In this document: positions 36,773-45,235 of the stretch, one piece after another
Position numbering within the stretch: the first letter of the stretch is position 1
How the letters are laid out: each line of letters starts with the position of its first letter
From: Sphingopyxis sp. YR583
GTDB taxonomy: Bacteria; Pseudomonadota; Alphaproteobacteria; Sphingomonadales; Sphingomonadaceae
Length of the DNA stretch: 64,000 nucleotides
Assembly (NCBI RefSeq): GCF_900108295.1
Contig: NZ_FNWK01000002.1
Coordinates: 62,001-126,000, forward strand
Direction of reading: 5' to 3'
Position numbers and translations under genes: made by a program
Notes under the pieces: model-generated
Seen by the model: only the letters and a program-made list of their open reading frames with translations
The model's database searches: none
Told to the model about the DNA's origin: nothing

Positions 36773-37834
36773 TCAATAGTGAAGCGGCAGGGCCACGCGG
36801 CGGCCCTCGCGCGCCGAAAGATAGGATGCGATGAGCACCTCGAGCGAGCGCAGGCCCTCACGCCCGTCGGTTTCCGGTTCGGCTTCGCCGCGGAGAACCG
36901 AAATCAGATTGTCGTAATAGAGCGGATGGCCGAACCCATAGACGGAGGTCGTTTCATATGATGCCGATTTGACCTGGTCGTCGATCGGGTCGGGAGTTTC
37001 GAACTCCCAATGCTGGATTTCATTGACCGCGACGCCGCCGACGCGGACGCTGCCTTTTTCGCCAAGGATCGTGATGCTGCCTTCGAGGTTTCTCGGATAG
37101 GTCAGCATGGTGACGTTCATCGATCCGAGCGCGCCCGAGCGCCAGCGGACATTGACGACGGCGCTGTCCTCGACCTCGATGTTGCGCGCGAGCGTTGCGG
37201 TGTAGGCGTGGAGGCTTTCGATCGGGCCAATAAGCCAGTCGAGCAGATCGACATAATGGCTGGCCTGATTCATCATCGCGCCGCCATCGAATTCCCACGT
37301 GCCGCGCCAGTCGGCACTGTCGTAATAGTCCTGCGGCCGGGTCCAGAAGACGTTGATGTTGACCATATAGATGCGGCCAAACCGGCCGCGGCTGACCGCG
37401 TCCTTCAACAGTTGCAATGTCGCGTTGCGGCGGTTCTGTTTGACCACGAACAGGCGGACGCCGGCTTCGTCACAGCCGCGCACCATTCGCAGGCCGTCTT
37501 CCCAGCGCGTTGCCATCGGCTTTTCGGTGACGACATGAAAGCCAGCCTGCGCGGCTTCGATCGCCTGGCGGGAATGGAGGCCACTCGGCGTCGTCAGAAT
37601 GACGGCATCGGCATCGGTCGATTGCAGCATCGCGGTGAACGAGTCATGCCCGCGCGCGCCGGTTTTCGCGACCGCCTGTGCGAGCGCCGCCGGATCGATG
37701 TCGCAGACATCGACGACTTCGGCGCGATCGCTGTGGCTTTCGATGGCGCCGAAATGATTGTTCGCAATGCGGCCGCAGCCGGCGAGGGCGAAGCGGACAG
37801 GGCGGTCGACAACGGGGGGGCGTCGAAAGAGCAT
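36773..37834 (-). CDS. wbpB: Gfo/Idh/MocA oxidoreductase, WbpB-like (copy 2)
   Basis: UDP-GlcNAcA 3-dehydrogenase of 353 residues. The Rossmann motif is [14 protein letters not shown] and the catalytic-site motif VTEKPMATR. The substrate domain has [24 protein letters not shown]. It starts 2 bases after wbpA, giving the order wbpA-wbpB-wbpD-wbpE, the full path to UDP-GlcNAc3NAcA. Confidence 0.92.
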   Translation of the reverse strand: MLFRRPPVVDRPVRFALAGCGRIANNHFGAIESHSDRAEVVDVCDIDPAALAQAVAKTGARGHDSFTAMLQSTDADAVILTTPSGLHSRQAIEAAQAGFHVVTEKPMATRWEDGLRMVRGCDEAGVRLFVVKQNRRNATLQLLKDAVSRGRFGRIYMVNINVFWTRPQDYYDSADWRGTWEFDGGAMMNQASHYVDLLDWLIGPIESLHAYTATLARNIEVEDSAVVNVRWRSGALGSMNVTMLTYPRNLEGSITILGEKGSVRVGGVAVNEIQHWEFETPDPIDDQVKSASYETTSVYGFGHPLYYDNLISVLRGEAEPETDGREGLRSLEVLIASYLSAREGRRVALPLHY

Positions 37835-37836
37835 CG

Positions 37837-39147
37837 TTATGCCTTTATGATATTGGGGCGCGGAGTGCGGTAGCGTCCGCGGGTGTCGACGATCAGCGGC
37901 GAGTTGTTCGCGATCAGATCGTAATCGAAGCCGTCATGGTCGGTCGCCAGCAACACGACATCGGCGGCGGCCAAGGTCGCAGCGTCCAGCGTCACGCTCG
38001 CCAGGTCGAAATGTCGGTGATCGCGCATCTTCGGAAAGACCGGAACATGCGGGTCGTGATAGGTCACGACCGCACCCATGTCCTCAAGGCGCTCCATCAG
38101 GACGACAGACGGGGATTCGCGCATGTCGCCGACATTCTTCTTATATGCGATTCCGAGTACGAGAACGCGCGAACCGCGGATCGTCTTGCCAGCATCGTTC
38201 AAGGCCGTTGCAAGCTTGCCGATGACATAGTCGGGCATCGACGAATTGATTTCACCCGCCAGTTCGATGAAGCGGGCGTTCACCCCGAACTCTCGCGCTT
38301 TCCAGCTGAGATAGAAGGGGTCGATCGGGATGCAGTGACCGCCAAGGCCGGGGCCGGGCTGGTACGGAACGAAGCCAAAGGGCTTTGTCGCCGCCGCGCC
38401 GATCACCTCGTGAATGTCGATGCCCATCTTGTCGGCAACAACCTTCATCTCGTTGACGAGGCCGATGTTGACGGCGCGATGGATGTTCTCGAGCAGCTTG
38501 GTCATCTCCGCCGCACGCGTCGAGCTTACTGGCACGACCGTGTCGATGATCCGGCCATAGAGGGCGAGGCCGGCCTGCTGCGACGCTTCCGTATCGCCGC
38601 CCACGACCTTCGGGATCGTGCGGGTGGTGAAGTTCGGATTGCCCGGATCTTCGCGTTCGGGCGAAAATACGAGGAAATAATCTTCGCCCACCGCGAAACC
38701 GCGAGCCGCGATCCGCGGCAACAGCTCTTCGTCGGTGGTACCGGGATAGGTGGTGCTTTCAAGCGCCATCAACTGTCCCTCGCGGATATGGGGAAGCAAA
38801 GCCTCGACCGTATCCAGCACGTAAGACAGGTCGGGCTCGCGGTGCCTTCCCAGCGGAGTCGGGACGCAGATGAGCAACGCGTCGCATTCGGAGGCGCGCG
38901 AGAAGTCGGTGGTCGCCTGCAGGCCCGCTGCCCGCGCGGCCTCGATCTGCGACGAGGGTATATGGTCGATATACGAGCGGCCTGTCTCAAGGGCGACGAC
39001 CTTGGACTCGTCGATATCGAACCCGATGGTCGGAAAGCCGACTTCGCTGAAGCGCAAGATAAGCGGCAGACCGACATAGCCCAAGCCCACAATCCCGACG
39101 ACGGCGTCGGTATCCGCCACACGCTTCAGAAAATTTTCAAGAATCAC
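37837..39147 (-). CDS. wbpA: UDP-N-acetylglucosamine 6-dehydrogenase (WbpA-like)
   Basis: Oxidises UDP-GlcNAc to UDP-GlcNAcA, the first committed step of the diacetamido uronic acid path. It has 436 residues: Rossmann motif [11 protein letters not shown] near 18-28, catalytic Cys in [18 protein letters not shown], and a C-terminal UDP-binding domain. It is the only WbpA in the window although two WbpB/D/E sets exist. First gene of a nine-gene minus-strand operon running to the LpxD-like gene with gaps of at most 19 bases. Confidence 0.93.
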   Translation of the reverse strand: MILENFLKRVADTDAVVGIVGLGYVGLPLILRFSEVGFPTIGFDIDESKVVALETGRSYIDHIPSSQIEAARAAGLQATTDFSRASECDALLICVPTPLGRHREPDLSYVLDTVEALLPHIREGQLMALESTTYPGTTDEELLPRIAARGFAVGEDYFLVFSPEREDPGNPNFTTRTIPKVVGGDTEASQQAGLALYGRIIDTVVPVSSTRAAEMTKLLENIHRAVNIGLVNEMKVVADKMGIDIHEVIGAAATKPFGFVPYQPGPGLGGHCIPIDPFYLSWKAREFGVNARFIELAGEINSSMPDYVIGKLATALNDAGKTIRGSRVLVLGIAYKKNVGDMRESPSVVLMERLEDMGAVVTYHDPHVPVFPKMRDHRHFDLASVTLDAATLAAADVVLLATDHDGFDYDLIANNSPLIVDTRGRYRTPRPNIIKA

Positions 39148-39288
39148 AACAACTCCCGCGTCATGCGATCGGTAAATATCGAGCGTCGACAGGACTGGCT
39201 ACACGGCAATATGCGTCGCTGTGCAGCCGTTCCTGCGGCGCGCTGCGCACCTATCGCCGGACCTGTGCAAATGCAAATCATGAAAGGG

Positions 39289-40644
39289 TCACAGCGGCGC
39301 TTCGCTCGCTCGCTGCGGGCGATAGGGATGGCGCGACACAAGCAGGACGAGGACGAGAAATATCAGCAAGCCGTGGTTGAGGAAGGCGGTGATCAGGTCC
39401 GTGTCGCGGAAGATGGTATGAAAGAGCATCGCGAAATAAGTGCACATGATTGCCGGGCTGCGTTCATTGTCGCAAAAGTTGAGATAGGAGAGGATCAATC
39501 CGGTCATCAGCGAATAGGCGAAGACGCCGATCATGCCAGCATTTGCGTAACCGCTGCCGATGATGCCCGTGTTCGCCGATAGGGTAAAGTCGCCGAACAT
39601 GAAGCCGCCGATTACATAGGACGGCCCGATGCTGTAAGGCGGCTGCATGAAACCAAGCGTGATTTTGGAATTGCTCCAATAATACATCGGATTGCCGGAA
39701 AAAAAGTCGACATAATAGCCGTTGAGGAGCGCGGGCGTGAAGATCGTCCGCCGCAGCAGCAGGTCGCCGACGAAATTGCTCTCCAGAATGCCCCGGCCCA
39801 TCAATGCATTCTCGATATAAAAGAGAACCGCGAAGCCTACGAACCCGGCCGCCCAGATCATCATGTAATTGTACCGGAATCGGAAGGAGTAGAAGGTTAT
39901 GATCAGGAAGAGGAAAGAGAAGAGAATGGCCTTGTGTGAAGAAAGCGCGAAAAGAAAAACCGCGCCGACGGCATAGCCGGCGACGAGAATGATGCGCTTG
40001 TCACGCAGCGCCAGCGCGACGCCGACGGGCAGCATCGATGCGGTTGCGGTCGATCGTGCATATTCGAATATGACCGGCAAGGATTCCCGAGCCTGGTCGC
40101 GGAATTCATATACCTCGACGAGTGAGAAGTTCAGAAACTGCGTGCCGCTGATGAACAGGATGATGAAGATCAGTGCGAAGATCGCGAGCAGAATCCATAA
40201 CGAATAATCGATCGATGCCTGGGGCACCGGCCTGATCTTCATGTTGGCCGGGTAGGAGGCGACGACGGCGATGACGACCGACGAGGCGAAGGTGAGGTGG
40301 AATACCGAAAGCGGCACCGCTCCGTTCCACGCGCATACGCCGGTCGGAATCAGGATGAAGAGAATGTTCAGGGTCAGGACGAACGACGCGATCCGGTTTC
40401 GCGTGAGCAGAGTGAAAGGGGCCAGCGCGATGGCGATAGGAATGGCGATCCTGTCGATATCGACGGGCACCTTCGTGAAACCCAAATAGTAGTAATAGTT
40501 GAACAGGATTACATCGTAGAGGTAATTGTACAGAATAAAGCAAAGCAGCGACACGGCCGAAAAGACCGCAGCATTGCGCGACGATATGGACATCCCCGGC
40601 GCTGTCGTTGCGCTTTTAGGGATCGCTTGGCCTTTGACTTCCAT
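39289..40644 (-). CDS. O-antigen/exopolysaccharide polymerase (Wzy-like)
   Basis: A 451-residue polytopic membrane protein with about 11-12 hydrophobic segments, starting MEVKGQAIPKSATTAPG and soon entering a tyrosine-rich span (NYLYDVILFNYYYYLGF). Wzy proteins share little sequence, so this rests on the topology, the size and the position between the WbpA operon and the aminoacylation operon. A member of another ligase/polymerase family is encoded at 13438-14835. It is divergent from the DegT gene at 40739, with 94 bases between. Confidence 0.75.
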   Translation of the reverse strand: MEVKGQAIPKSATTAPGMSISSRNAAVFSAVSLLCFILYNYLYDVILFNYYYYLGFTKVPVDIDRIAIPIAIALAPFTLLTRNRIASFVLTLNILFILIPTGVCAWNGAVPLSVFHLTFASSVVIAVVASYPANMKIRPVPQASIDYSLWILLAIFALIFIILFISGTQFLNFSLVEVYEFRDQARESLPVIFEYARSTATASMLPVGVALALRDKRIILVAGYAVGAVFLFALSSHKAILFSFLFLIITFYSFRFRYNYMMIWAAGFVGFAVLFYIENALMGRGILESNFVGDLLLRRTIFTPALLNGYYVDFFSGNPMYYWSNSKITLGFMQPPYSIGPSYVIGGFMFGDFTLSANTGIIGSGYANAGMIGVFAYSLMTGLILSYLNFCDNERSPAIMCTYFAMLFHTIFRDTDLITAFLNHGLLIFLVLVLLVSRHPYRPQRASEAPL

Positions 40645-40738
40645 GATTATTTTACGCGCGCTTTCGATTTGGATCGGACTTGCTAAGCGTCTTCGACTTA
40701 CCTAGATCACCGCCCGCAAGCTGGATATGGATGGTTCG

Positions 40739-41914
40739 ATGACAAGCAGAAGCTCGTGGCCCTCATACACCGCGGCGGAAGTCGCCGCTGTGGCAGAAAC
40801 GCTGTCGTCAAACAAGGTCAACTATTGGACCGGCCAGCGCTGCCGCGAATTCGAAACGGCCTTCGCCCAGTGGGGCGGAAGCGCGCGAGCCATTGCCCTG
40901 ACGAACGGCACCGTTGCGCTCGACTTGCCCCTGCATTGCATGGGGATCGGTCCGGGAGACGAAGTCATCGTGACGCCGCGAAGCTTCATCGCCTCGGTCT
41001 CCACCGTGATCAATGCCGGCGCGACGCCCGTCTTCGCGGACGTCGACGAAGGCAGCGGCAATATCTCCTCCCGCACGATCGAGGCGGTTTTGTCCGATCG
41101 GACAAAGGCAATCATTCCGGTGCATATCGGCGGCTGGCCGTGTGACATGCCCGCGATCATGGATTTGGCGAAATCGCGCGGGATCAAGGTGATCGAGGAT
41201 TGCGCGCAGGCGCATGGCGCGATGATCGACGGCCGGATGGTCGGCTCGTTCGGTCACGTCGGCGCCTGGTCTTTCTGTCAGGACAAGATCATGACGACCG
41301 GTGGCGAAGGCGGCATGGTGACGACCGATGACGAAGAGCTGTGGGACGCGATGTGGTCGTTCAAGGACCATGGAAAAAGCTGGGACGCCGTATATAATCG
41401 CCAGCATGCCCCCGGTTTTCGTTGGGTGCACGAAAGCTTCGGCACCAATTGGCGGATGCTCGAAATGCAGGCGGCAATAGGCAATATCCAGCTTGGCTAT
41501 ATGGCGGACTGGACCGCGCGGCGTACCGAAAACGCGATGCGTATCGCGTCGGCGCTCGCACCCTTTGCCGATATCATACGCTGCCCCTTGCCCGATCCCG
41601 AAACGGTGACGCACGCCTTTTACAGGCTGTATGCTTATGTCAAACCGGAGGCGCTGGCCGCCGGCTGGGACCGCGACCGCATCGTTGCCGAGGTCAATGC
41701 CGCCGGCGCGCCGTTGCTGCACGGCACTTGTTCGGAAATCTATCTGGAAAAGGCATTCGATGGCACCGACTGGCGACCTGCCGAGCGTTTGCCGACGGCC
41801 CGCCGCCTGGGCGAGACGAGCGTGATGTTCCTCGTTCACCCGACCCTGACCGCCGAAGAACTGGATCATCTTTGTTCGGTGGTGGCCGCCGTGCTGGAGC
41901 GGGCACGATCGTGA
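40739..41914 (+). CDS. DegT/DnrJ/EryC1 sugar aminotransferase (PglE-like candidate)
   Basis: PLP-dependent aminotransferase of 391 residues from the ATG at 40739, with GGATGG ahead of it; an ATG at 40727 is also possible. The PLP lysine is K183 in FCQDKIMTTGGEGGM, and the cofactor Asp is in VIEDCAQAHGAMIDGR. It is not close to the two WbpE copies. It would suit a 4-aminotransferase acting on the keto sugar from the PglF-like dehydratase, making an amino group that can then be acylated. The stop overlaps the GTG start of the ligase (GTGA). First gene of the aminoacylation operon. Confidence 0.88.
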   Translation: MTSRSSWPSYTAAEVAAVAETLSSNKVNYWTGQRCREFETAFAQWGGSARAIALTNGTVALDLPLHCMGIGPGDEVIVTPRSFIASVSTVINAGATPVFADVDEGSGNISSRTIEAVLSDRTKAIIPVHIGGWPCDMPAIMDLAKSRGIKVIEDCAQAHGAMIDGRMVGSFGHVGAWSFCQDKIMTTGGEGGMVTTDDEELWDAMWSFKDHGKSWDAVYNRQHAPGFRWVHESFGTNWRMLEMQAAIGNIQLGYMADWTARRTENAMRIASALAPFADIIRCPLPDPETVTHAFYRLYAYVKPEALAAGWDRDRIVAEVNAAGAPLLHGTCSEIYLEKAFDGTDWRPAERLPTARRLGETSVMFLVHPTLTAEELDHLCSVVAAVLERARS

Positions 41915-43128
41915 TCCGGATCGGGCTTGCCGAGCCGGTTCCCGTTCCGCTGCGCGGCGACGTGCAGTCGAAGCTCGCATATCTCGATGTCCGGCTCGAA
42001 AATGCCGTGCTGACCGATGAGGGAAATGCGATCGAAGCGACGCTTTTGTGGGCGCTTTCACCCGCCGAACAGGACGGGCTCGAAGCCAAGGCAAGGCAAC
42101 TCGTGGTCTCGATGTGCGAGGATGCCTTCCTCCCCGATATCCGGACGCTTTCCGGGCACAAGGGGCAGATGGCGTTTACAGACGACCCGATGCCGCTTCT
42201 GCTCGCGCGGCGCGAGGTCGTTCGCGAAGGGGAGGGCTTCTTCGCGATCGGTCCGCTCCTGACCGGGCTGATGGATTTTTTCGAGGCCGAGCTGACGCAA
42301 ATTGCCGAGGTCGAGGGCGCGGATCGCTACCGCTTCCCGGCGCTCATTTCGTCGGCCTATCTCGAGAAAGTACAGTATTTCAAAAATTTTCCGCACAGCC
42401 TGTCGTTCGTCAGCCACCTGAACGAGGATATCGACGATATCCAACGGTTCGCGAGCGAGGCGCATTGCTGCGGACCGGTGATCAAGGTCGATCCGGCGGT
42501 GATGTCGGCGCCAAAGGCGATGCTGTCGCCGACCGTCTGCCATCATCTCTACCATTTGCTCGAGGGCACGCGGATCGACGAAGCGGGGCTGGTCGCGACG
42601 GCGTTCGGCCATTGTTTTCGCTATGAATCGCGGAACATGGACGCGCTCGAACGTGTGTGGAATTTTACCATGCGCGAGTTGATCTTCGTCGGTGACGAGG
42701 ATTTCGTCGAAGCCGGTATCGTTCGCGTTCGCGAAGCTTTTGAGAAGATATTGGCGCGGCTCGATCTCACTTATGATGTGATGACGGCGAACGACCCATT
42801 CTTCGCCGGGACATATCGGGATCAGGCCGCCTATCAGGCCGCATTCGAACTGAAATATGAGGTGCGTGCGCCGCTGCCTTATTCGGGCGGCTCGATCGCC
42901 GTGGCTTCGCAGAACAGCCATCGCGACTTTTTCGGGCGGACGCTGAATATCCGCGATCACCGCGGCGATCACGCCTGTACGGGATGCTTCGGTGTCGGTT
43001 ACGAACGGCTTGCGCTGGCCTTCGTTGCCCAGCATGGGCTTGAGACGGAGCGGTGGCCCGCAGCCGTTCGGGCCGCGCTGGCCCCCAGGCAGCGACAGGC
43101 CCGATTTACCGAGCAGGATGACATATGA
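41911..43128 (+). CDS. Amino acid:[carrier protein] ligase (class II aminoacyl-tRNA-synthetase-like)
   Basis: A 405-residue protein resembling the catalytic core of atypical seryl-tRNA synthetases. Family members activate a small amino acid such as Gly or Ala and load it on the phosphopantetheine of a carrier protein instead of a tRNA. Motif 2 is visible as GHCFRYESRNM followed by FTMRELIFVG (234-261) and motif 3 as CTGCFGVGYERLALAF (356-371). Candidate zinc ligands are C210, E239 and C356/C359. No tRNA-binding coiled coil is present; an extra N-terminal segment (1 to about 90) replaces it. The gene is followed with overlap by a carrier protein, the expected partner. The GTG start at 41911 overlaps the previous stop. 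Confidence 0.87.
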   Translation: MIRIGLAEPVPVPLRGDVQSKLAYLDVRLENAVLTDEGNAIEATLLWALSPAEQDGLEAKARQLVVSMCEDAFLPDIRTLSGHKGQMAFTDDPMPLLLARREVVREGEGFFAIGPLLTGLMDFFEAELTQIAEVEGADRYRFPALISSAYLEKVQYFKNFPHSLSFVSHLNEDIDDIQRFASEAHCCGPVIKVDPAVMSAPKAMLSPTVCHHLYHLLEGTRIDEAGLVATAFGHCFRYESRNMDALERVWNFTMRELIFVGDEDFVEAGIVRVREAFEKILARLDLTYDVMTANDPFFAGTYRDQAAYQAAFELKYEVRAPLPYSGGSIAVASQNSHRDFFGRTLNIRDHRGDHACTGCFGVGYERLALAFVAQHGLETERWPAAVRAALAPRQRQARFTEQDDI

Positions 43129-43364
43129 TGGATAGCGCAATCTGGGACCAGTTGACGGCGCTGGTACGCGGGCAATTCAAGGATGAAACGCTGGAGGTCA
43201 CGCCGGAAACGACCGCGCGTGACGTTCCCGGCTGGGACAGCCTTGCCCATATCCGCTTCATTCTCGCCGCCGAAAAGGCCTTTGGGATCAAGTTCCGCAC
43301 GGCCGAGATTTCCTCTTTCGAGAATTTGGGCGATTTGGCCGCGATGATCGCGCAAAAGACGTGA
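43125..43364 (+). CDS. Acyl/aminoacyl carrier protein
   Basis: A 79-residue carrier protein (or 78 from the second ATG at 43128). The phosphopantetheine attachment serine is in VPGWDSLAHIRFI (S39 from the first Met). The charged four-helix pattern is normal for this family. It overlaps the ligase upstream and the GNAT downstream (GTGA), so it is almost certainly the substrate of the ligase rather than the fatty-acid ACP. It corresponds by position and size to DltC in the comparison with the Dlt system. Confidence 0.93.
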   Translation: MMDSAIWDQLTALVRGQFKDETLEVTPETTARDVPGWDSLAHIRFILAAEKAFGIKFRTAEISSFENLGDLAAMIAQKT

Positions 43365-43939
43365 CCGGCCCGCGGCTGGTCGGCGCGGCGACGTTGGCTG
43401 CCGGTGCGCGGGTAACCGCCGCGGGCCTCGCGCGCGAAGCGCTGGCGCCCTATTATGATATGCTGCCCGTCGAGGACGCGCCGCTGCTCGCTGTGCTCGC
43501 CGACGAAATGGATGACGTCTCGACCGAGCTTGGGGCAGGGCAGGTCGCACTGGTGGATGATGCGGTCGCGGGGTTGCTTGTGGCCTATCCCGCAGCCGAA
43601 CTCCGCGCGCGGCAGCAAGCGAGCCTGTTTCACCTCCTTCGGGCGAGCCCGGACGAAAGCGATGACATTCTCGCTGCGGCGGAGAAGCAGGCGCTGAGTG
43701 TTCCGCCGGTATCGGGAGATGCCTATTATCTTGCGCGTTTTGCCGTGGCATCCGCGCTGCGCGGAACGGGTGTAGCCGACGCGTTGTTGCTCGCTTTGGC
43801 CGATGCGGTGCCCGAAGCGGCACCTTTGGCCTTGCACGTGCATCGCGACAATCTGCGAGCCATCGCTTTCTATCGGCGGCTGGGTTTCGTCCGATCCGAC
43901 GATGGCGACCTGCCATTCCATGCCTATCTGCGGTCGTAG
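43361..43939 (+). CDS. GNAT-family N-acyltransferase
   Basis: A 192-residue GNAT protein starting with GTG in overlap with the carrier-protein stop. The acyl-donor loop is RGTGVADALLLAL and the C-terminal pattern is HVHRDNLRAIAFYRRLGFV. It may move the aminoacyl group from the carrier protein to the amino group of a sugar, or acetylate with acetyl-CoA. The sequence alone does not decide. The residues before the core (1 to about 40) are Ala-rich and unconserved. Confidence 0.85.
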   Translation: MTGPRLVGAATLAAGARVTAAGLAREALAPYYDMLPVEDAPLLAVLADEMDDVSTELGAGQVALVDDAVAGLLVAYPAAELRARQQASLFHLLRASPDESDDILAAAEKQALSVPPVSGDAYYLARFAVASALRGTGVADALLLALADAVPEAAPLALHVHRDNLRAIAFYRRLGFVRSDDGDLPFHAYLRS

Positions 43940-43951
43940 TGATCGCGACCG

Positions 43952-45127
43952 GTGCCGATCCAGCTCGATAGCCATTTCTGGGTAGCTGCGGCGATCATTT
44001 TCGTCGCGATCCGCTTGCCCATCTTCCGGACGGGGTTCTGGTTCGGTGCGCTGAATCTGGGCGCGTTGGGCTTCATCCTCGGCGGGCGGCCCGCGCTCGC
44101 AATCCTGTGCCTCGCGACGCTCTTGTGGGGTGCCGCATGGGCGATGGAACGGCTTTCCGAGCGGTTGGCCAACCTGCTGTTCGGCGCGACGCTTGCGGGC
44201 CTGATCTTGCTGTTTTTCGCCAGCAAACAATTGTTCGAACTCGGCATCGCGGGCTCGCTCGATGCGCGAGGCATGATGATCGCCCGTGCTTTCGAATTGA
44301 TCGCCTATTCCTATCTCTTCCTTCGTGCATGGGACATGCTCAACGCCGTTCGCGGCGGTACGCGGCTGGTCGATCCGCTGACCATGTCGGGCTTTCTCGC
44401 GCCCTTCTTCATGCTGCCGGCCGGGCCGATAAATGTCTATTCGGCGCACGCCGCCTTTGCGCAGGGCGACGCGCCGGCGGCGCCGTCGCTCGCCGTTTTC
44501 GCCCGCGGGGTCGAGACGATCGTTATCGGGCTGTTCGTGAAATTCGTCTTGGCCGAACTTCTGCGTCTGTGGGTCGTCGGCGCAACGGGCGACTGGCCGA
44601 CCGCGACATTCGCGGGTAGCGCCATCACCTTCCTCTATATCTACCTCGATTTTGCGGGCTATTCTCTGGTCGCGCTCGGCATAGGCGGTTTGCTCGGCGT
44701 CCCGACGCCGCGCAACTTTCGATGGCCGTTTCTGGCGACCAGCCTCACCGATTTCTGGACGCGCTGGCATATTTCGCTCGGCGACTGGCTGAAGCGGAAT
44801 CTCTATTTTCCCATTCAGCTTGCCCTGATGCGCCGCACAAATGGCGAATTTCCCGTGCTGACCGCGACGACGGGGCTGGTGCTGGCATTTACCTTCGCGG
44901 GTATCTGGCACCGTCTGACGCTGGCTTTCCTCGCCTGGGGCATATTGTTCGGGCTTTTGCTGTCGATCGAGAAGCTGGTGCAGGACCGTTGGTGGCGGCC
45001 GCTCTGTCGTCGTTATCCGGGGCTCGCGGTGGCGGCGCGCTGGGTGGGGCCCGTCTATGTGTGTCTGACGGTCGTTGCGATGTTGCACCTGACGGCGATG
45101 GCGCAAATGGTGGGGAATGATCGATGA
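43952..45127 (+). CDS. MBOAT-family membrane O-acyltransferase (DltB/AlgI/PatA type)
   Basis: Polytopic membrane protein of 391 residues with a GTG start. Family motifs are FAGYSLVALGIGGLLG and LTDFWTRWHISLGDWLKRNLYFPI (266-288), and the catalytic His320 is in TFAGIWHRLTL. MBOAT proteins take an acyl group from a cytosolic carrier or CoA and pass it across the membrane to a cell-surface polymer; in the Dlt pathway DltB does this with D-alanyl-DltC. At 391 residues it is close to DltB (about 400) and shorter than AlgI (about 520). The stop overlaps the start of the next small gene (ATGA). Confidence 0.93.
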   Translation: MPIQLDSHFWVAAAIIFVAIRLPIFRTGFWFGALNLGALGFILGGRPALAILCLATLLWGAAWAMERLSERLANLLFGATLAGLILLFFASKQLFELGIAGSLDARGMMIARAFELIAYSYLFLRAWDMLNAVRGGTRLVDPLTMSGFLAPFFMLPAGPINVYSAHAAFAQGDAPAAPSLAVFARGVETIVIGLFVKFVLAELLRLWVVGATGDWPTATFAGSAITFLYIYLDFAGYSLVALGIGGLLGVPTPRNFRWPFLATSLTDFWTRWHISLGDWLKRNLYFPIQLALMRRTNGEFPVLTATTGLVLAFTFAGIWHRLTLAFLAWGILFGLLLSIEKLVQDRWWRPLCRRYPGLAVAARWVGPVYVCLTVVAMLHLTAMAQMVGNDR

Positions 45128-45234
45128 GATATCTGGTCATTGCCGCACGCACCGCCGCCTGCCTCGCGATGCTGACCGCTGTCGTCGTGATGACGCAATC
45201 CGATACGGCCGCCTTCGTCTATGGGGGCTTTTGA
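45124..45234 (+). CDS. DltX-like single-span micropeptide ending FVYGGF
   Basis: A 36-codon gene: residues 1-9 are short and basic, residues about 4-23 form one membrane span (LVIAARTAACLAMLTAVVV), and the end is SDTAAFVYGGF. DltX peptides of Gram-positive Dlt operons have the same layout, with a C-terminal F-x-Y-x-x-F motif whose tyrosine is reported to carry the acyl group between DltB and DltD. The start overlaps the MBOAT stop (ATGA) and the stop is one base before the DltD-like start, the same position as in dlt operons. No other product fits this interval. It is too short for routine gene calling and easily missed. Confidence 0.82.
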   Translation: MRYLVIAARTAACLAMLTAVVVMTQSDTAAFVYGGF

Positions 45235-45235
45235 G

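Noticed and set aside
43106..45106. 666-codon minus-strand open frame opposite the GNAT and MBOAT genes
   Set aside because: Antisense to genes with clear catalytic motifs and overlapping operon structure; Arg/Glu-rich shadow translation.
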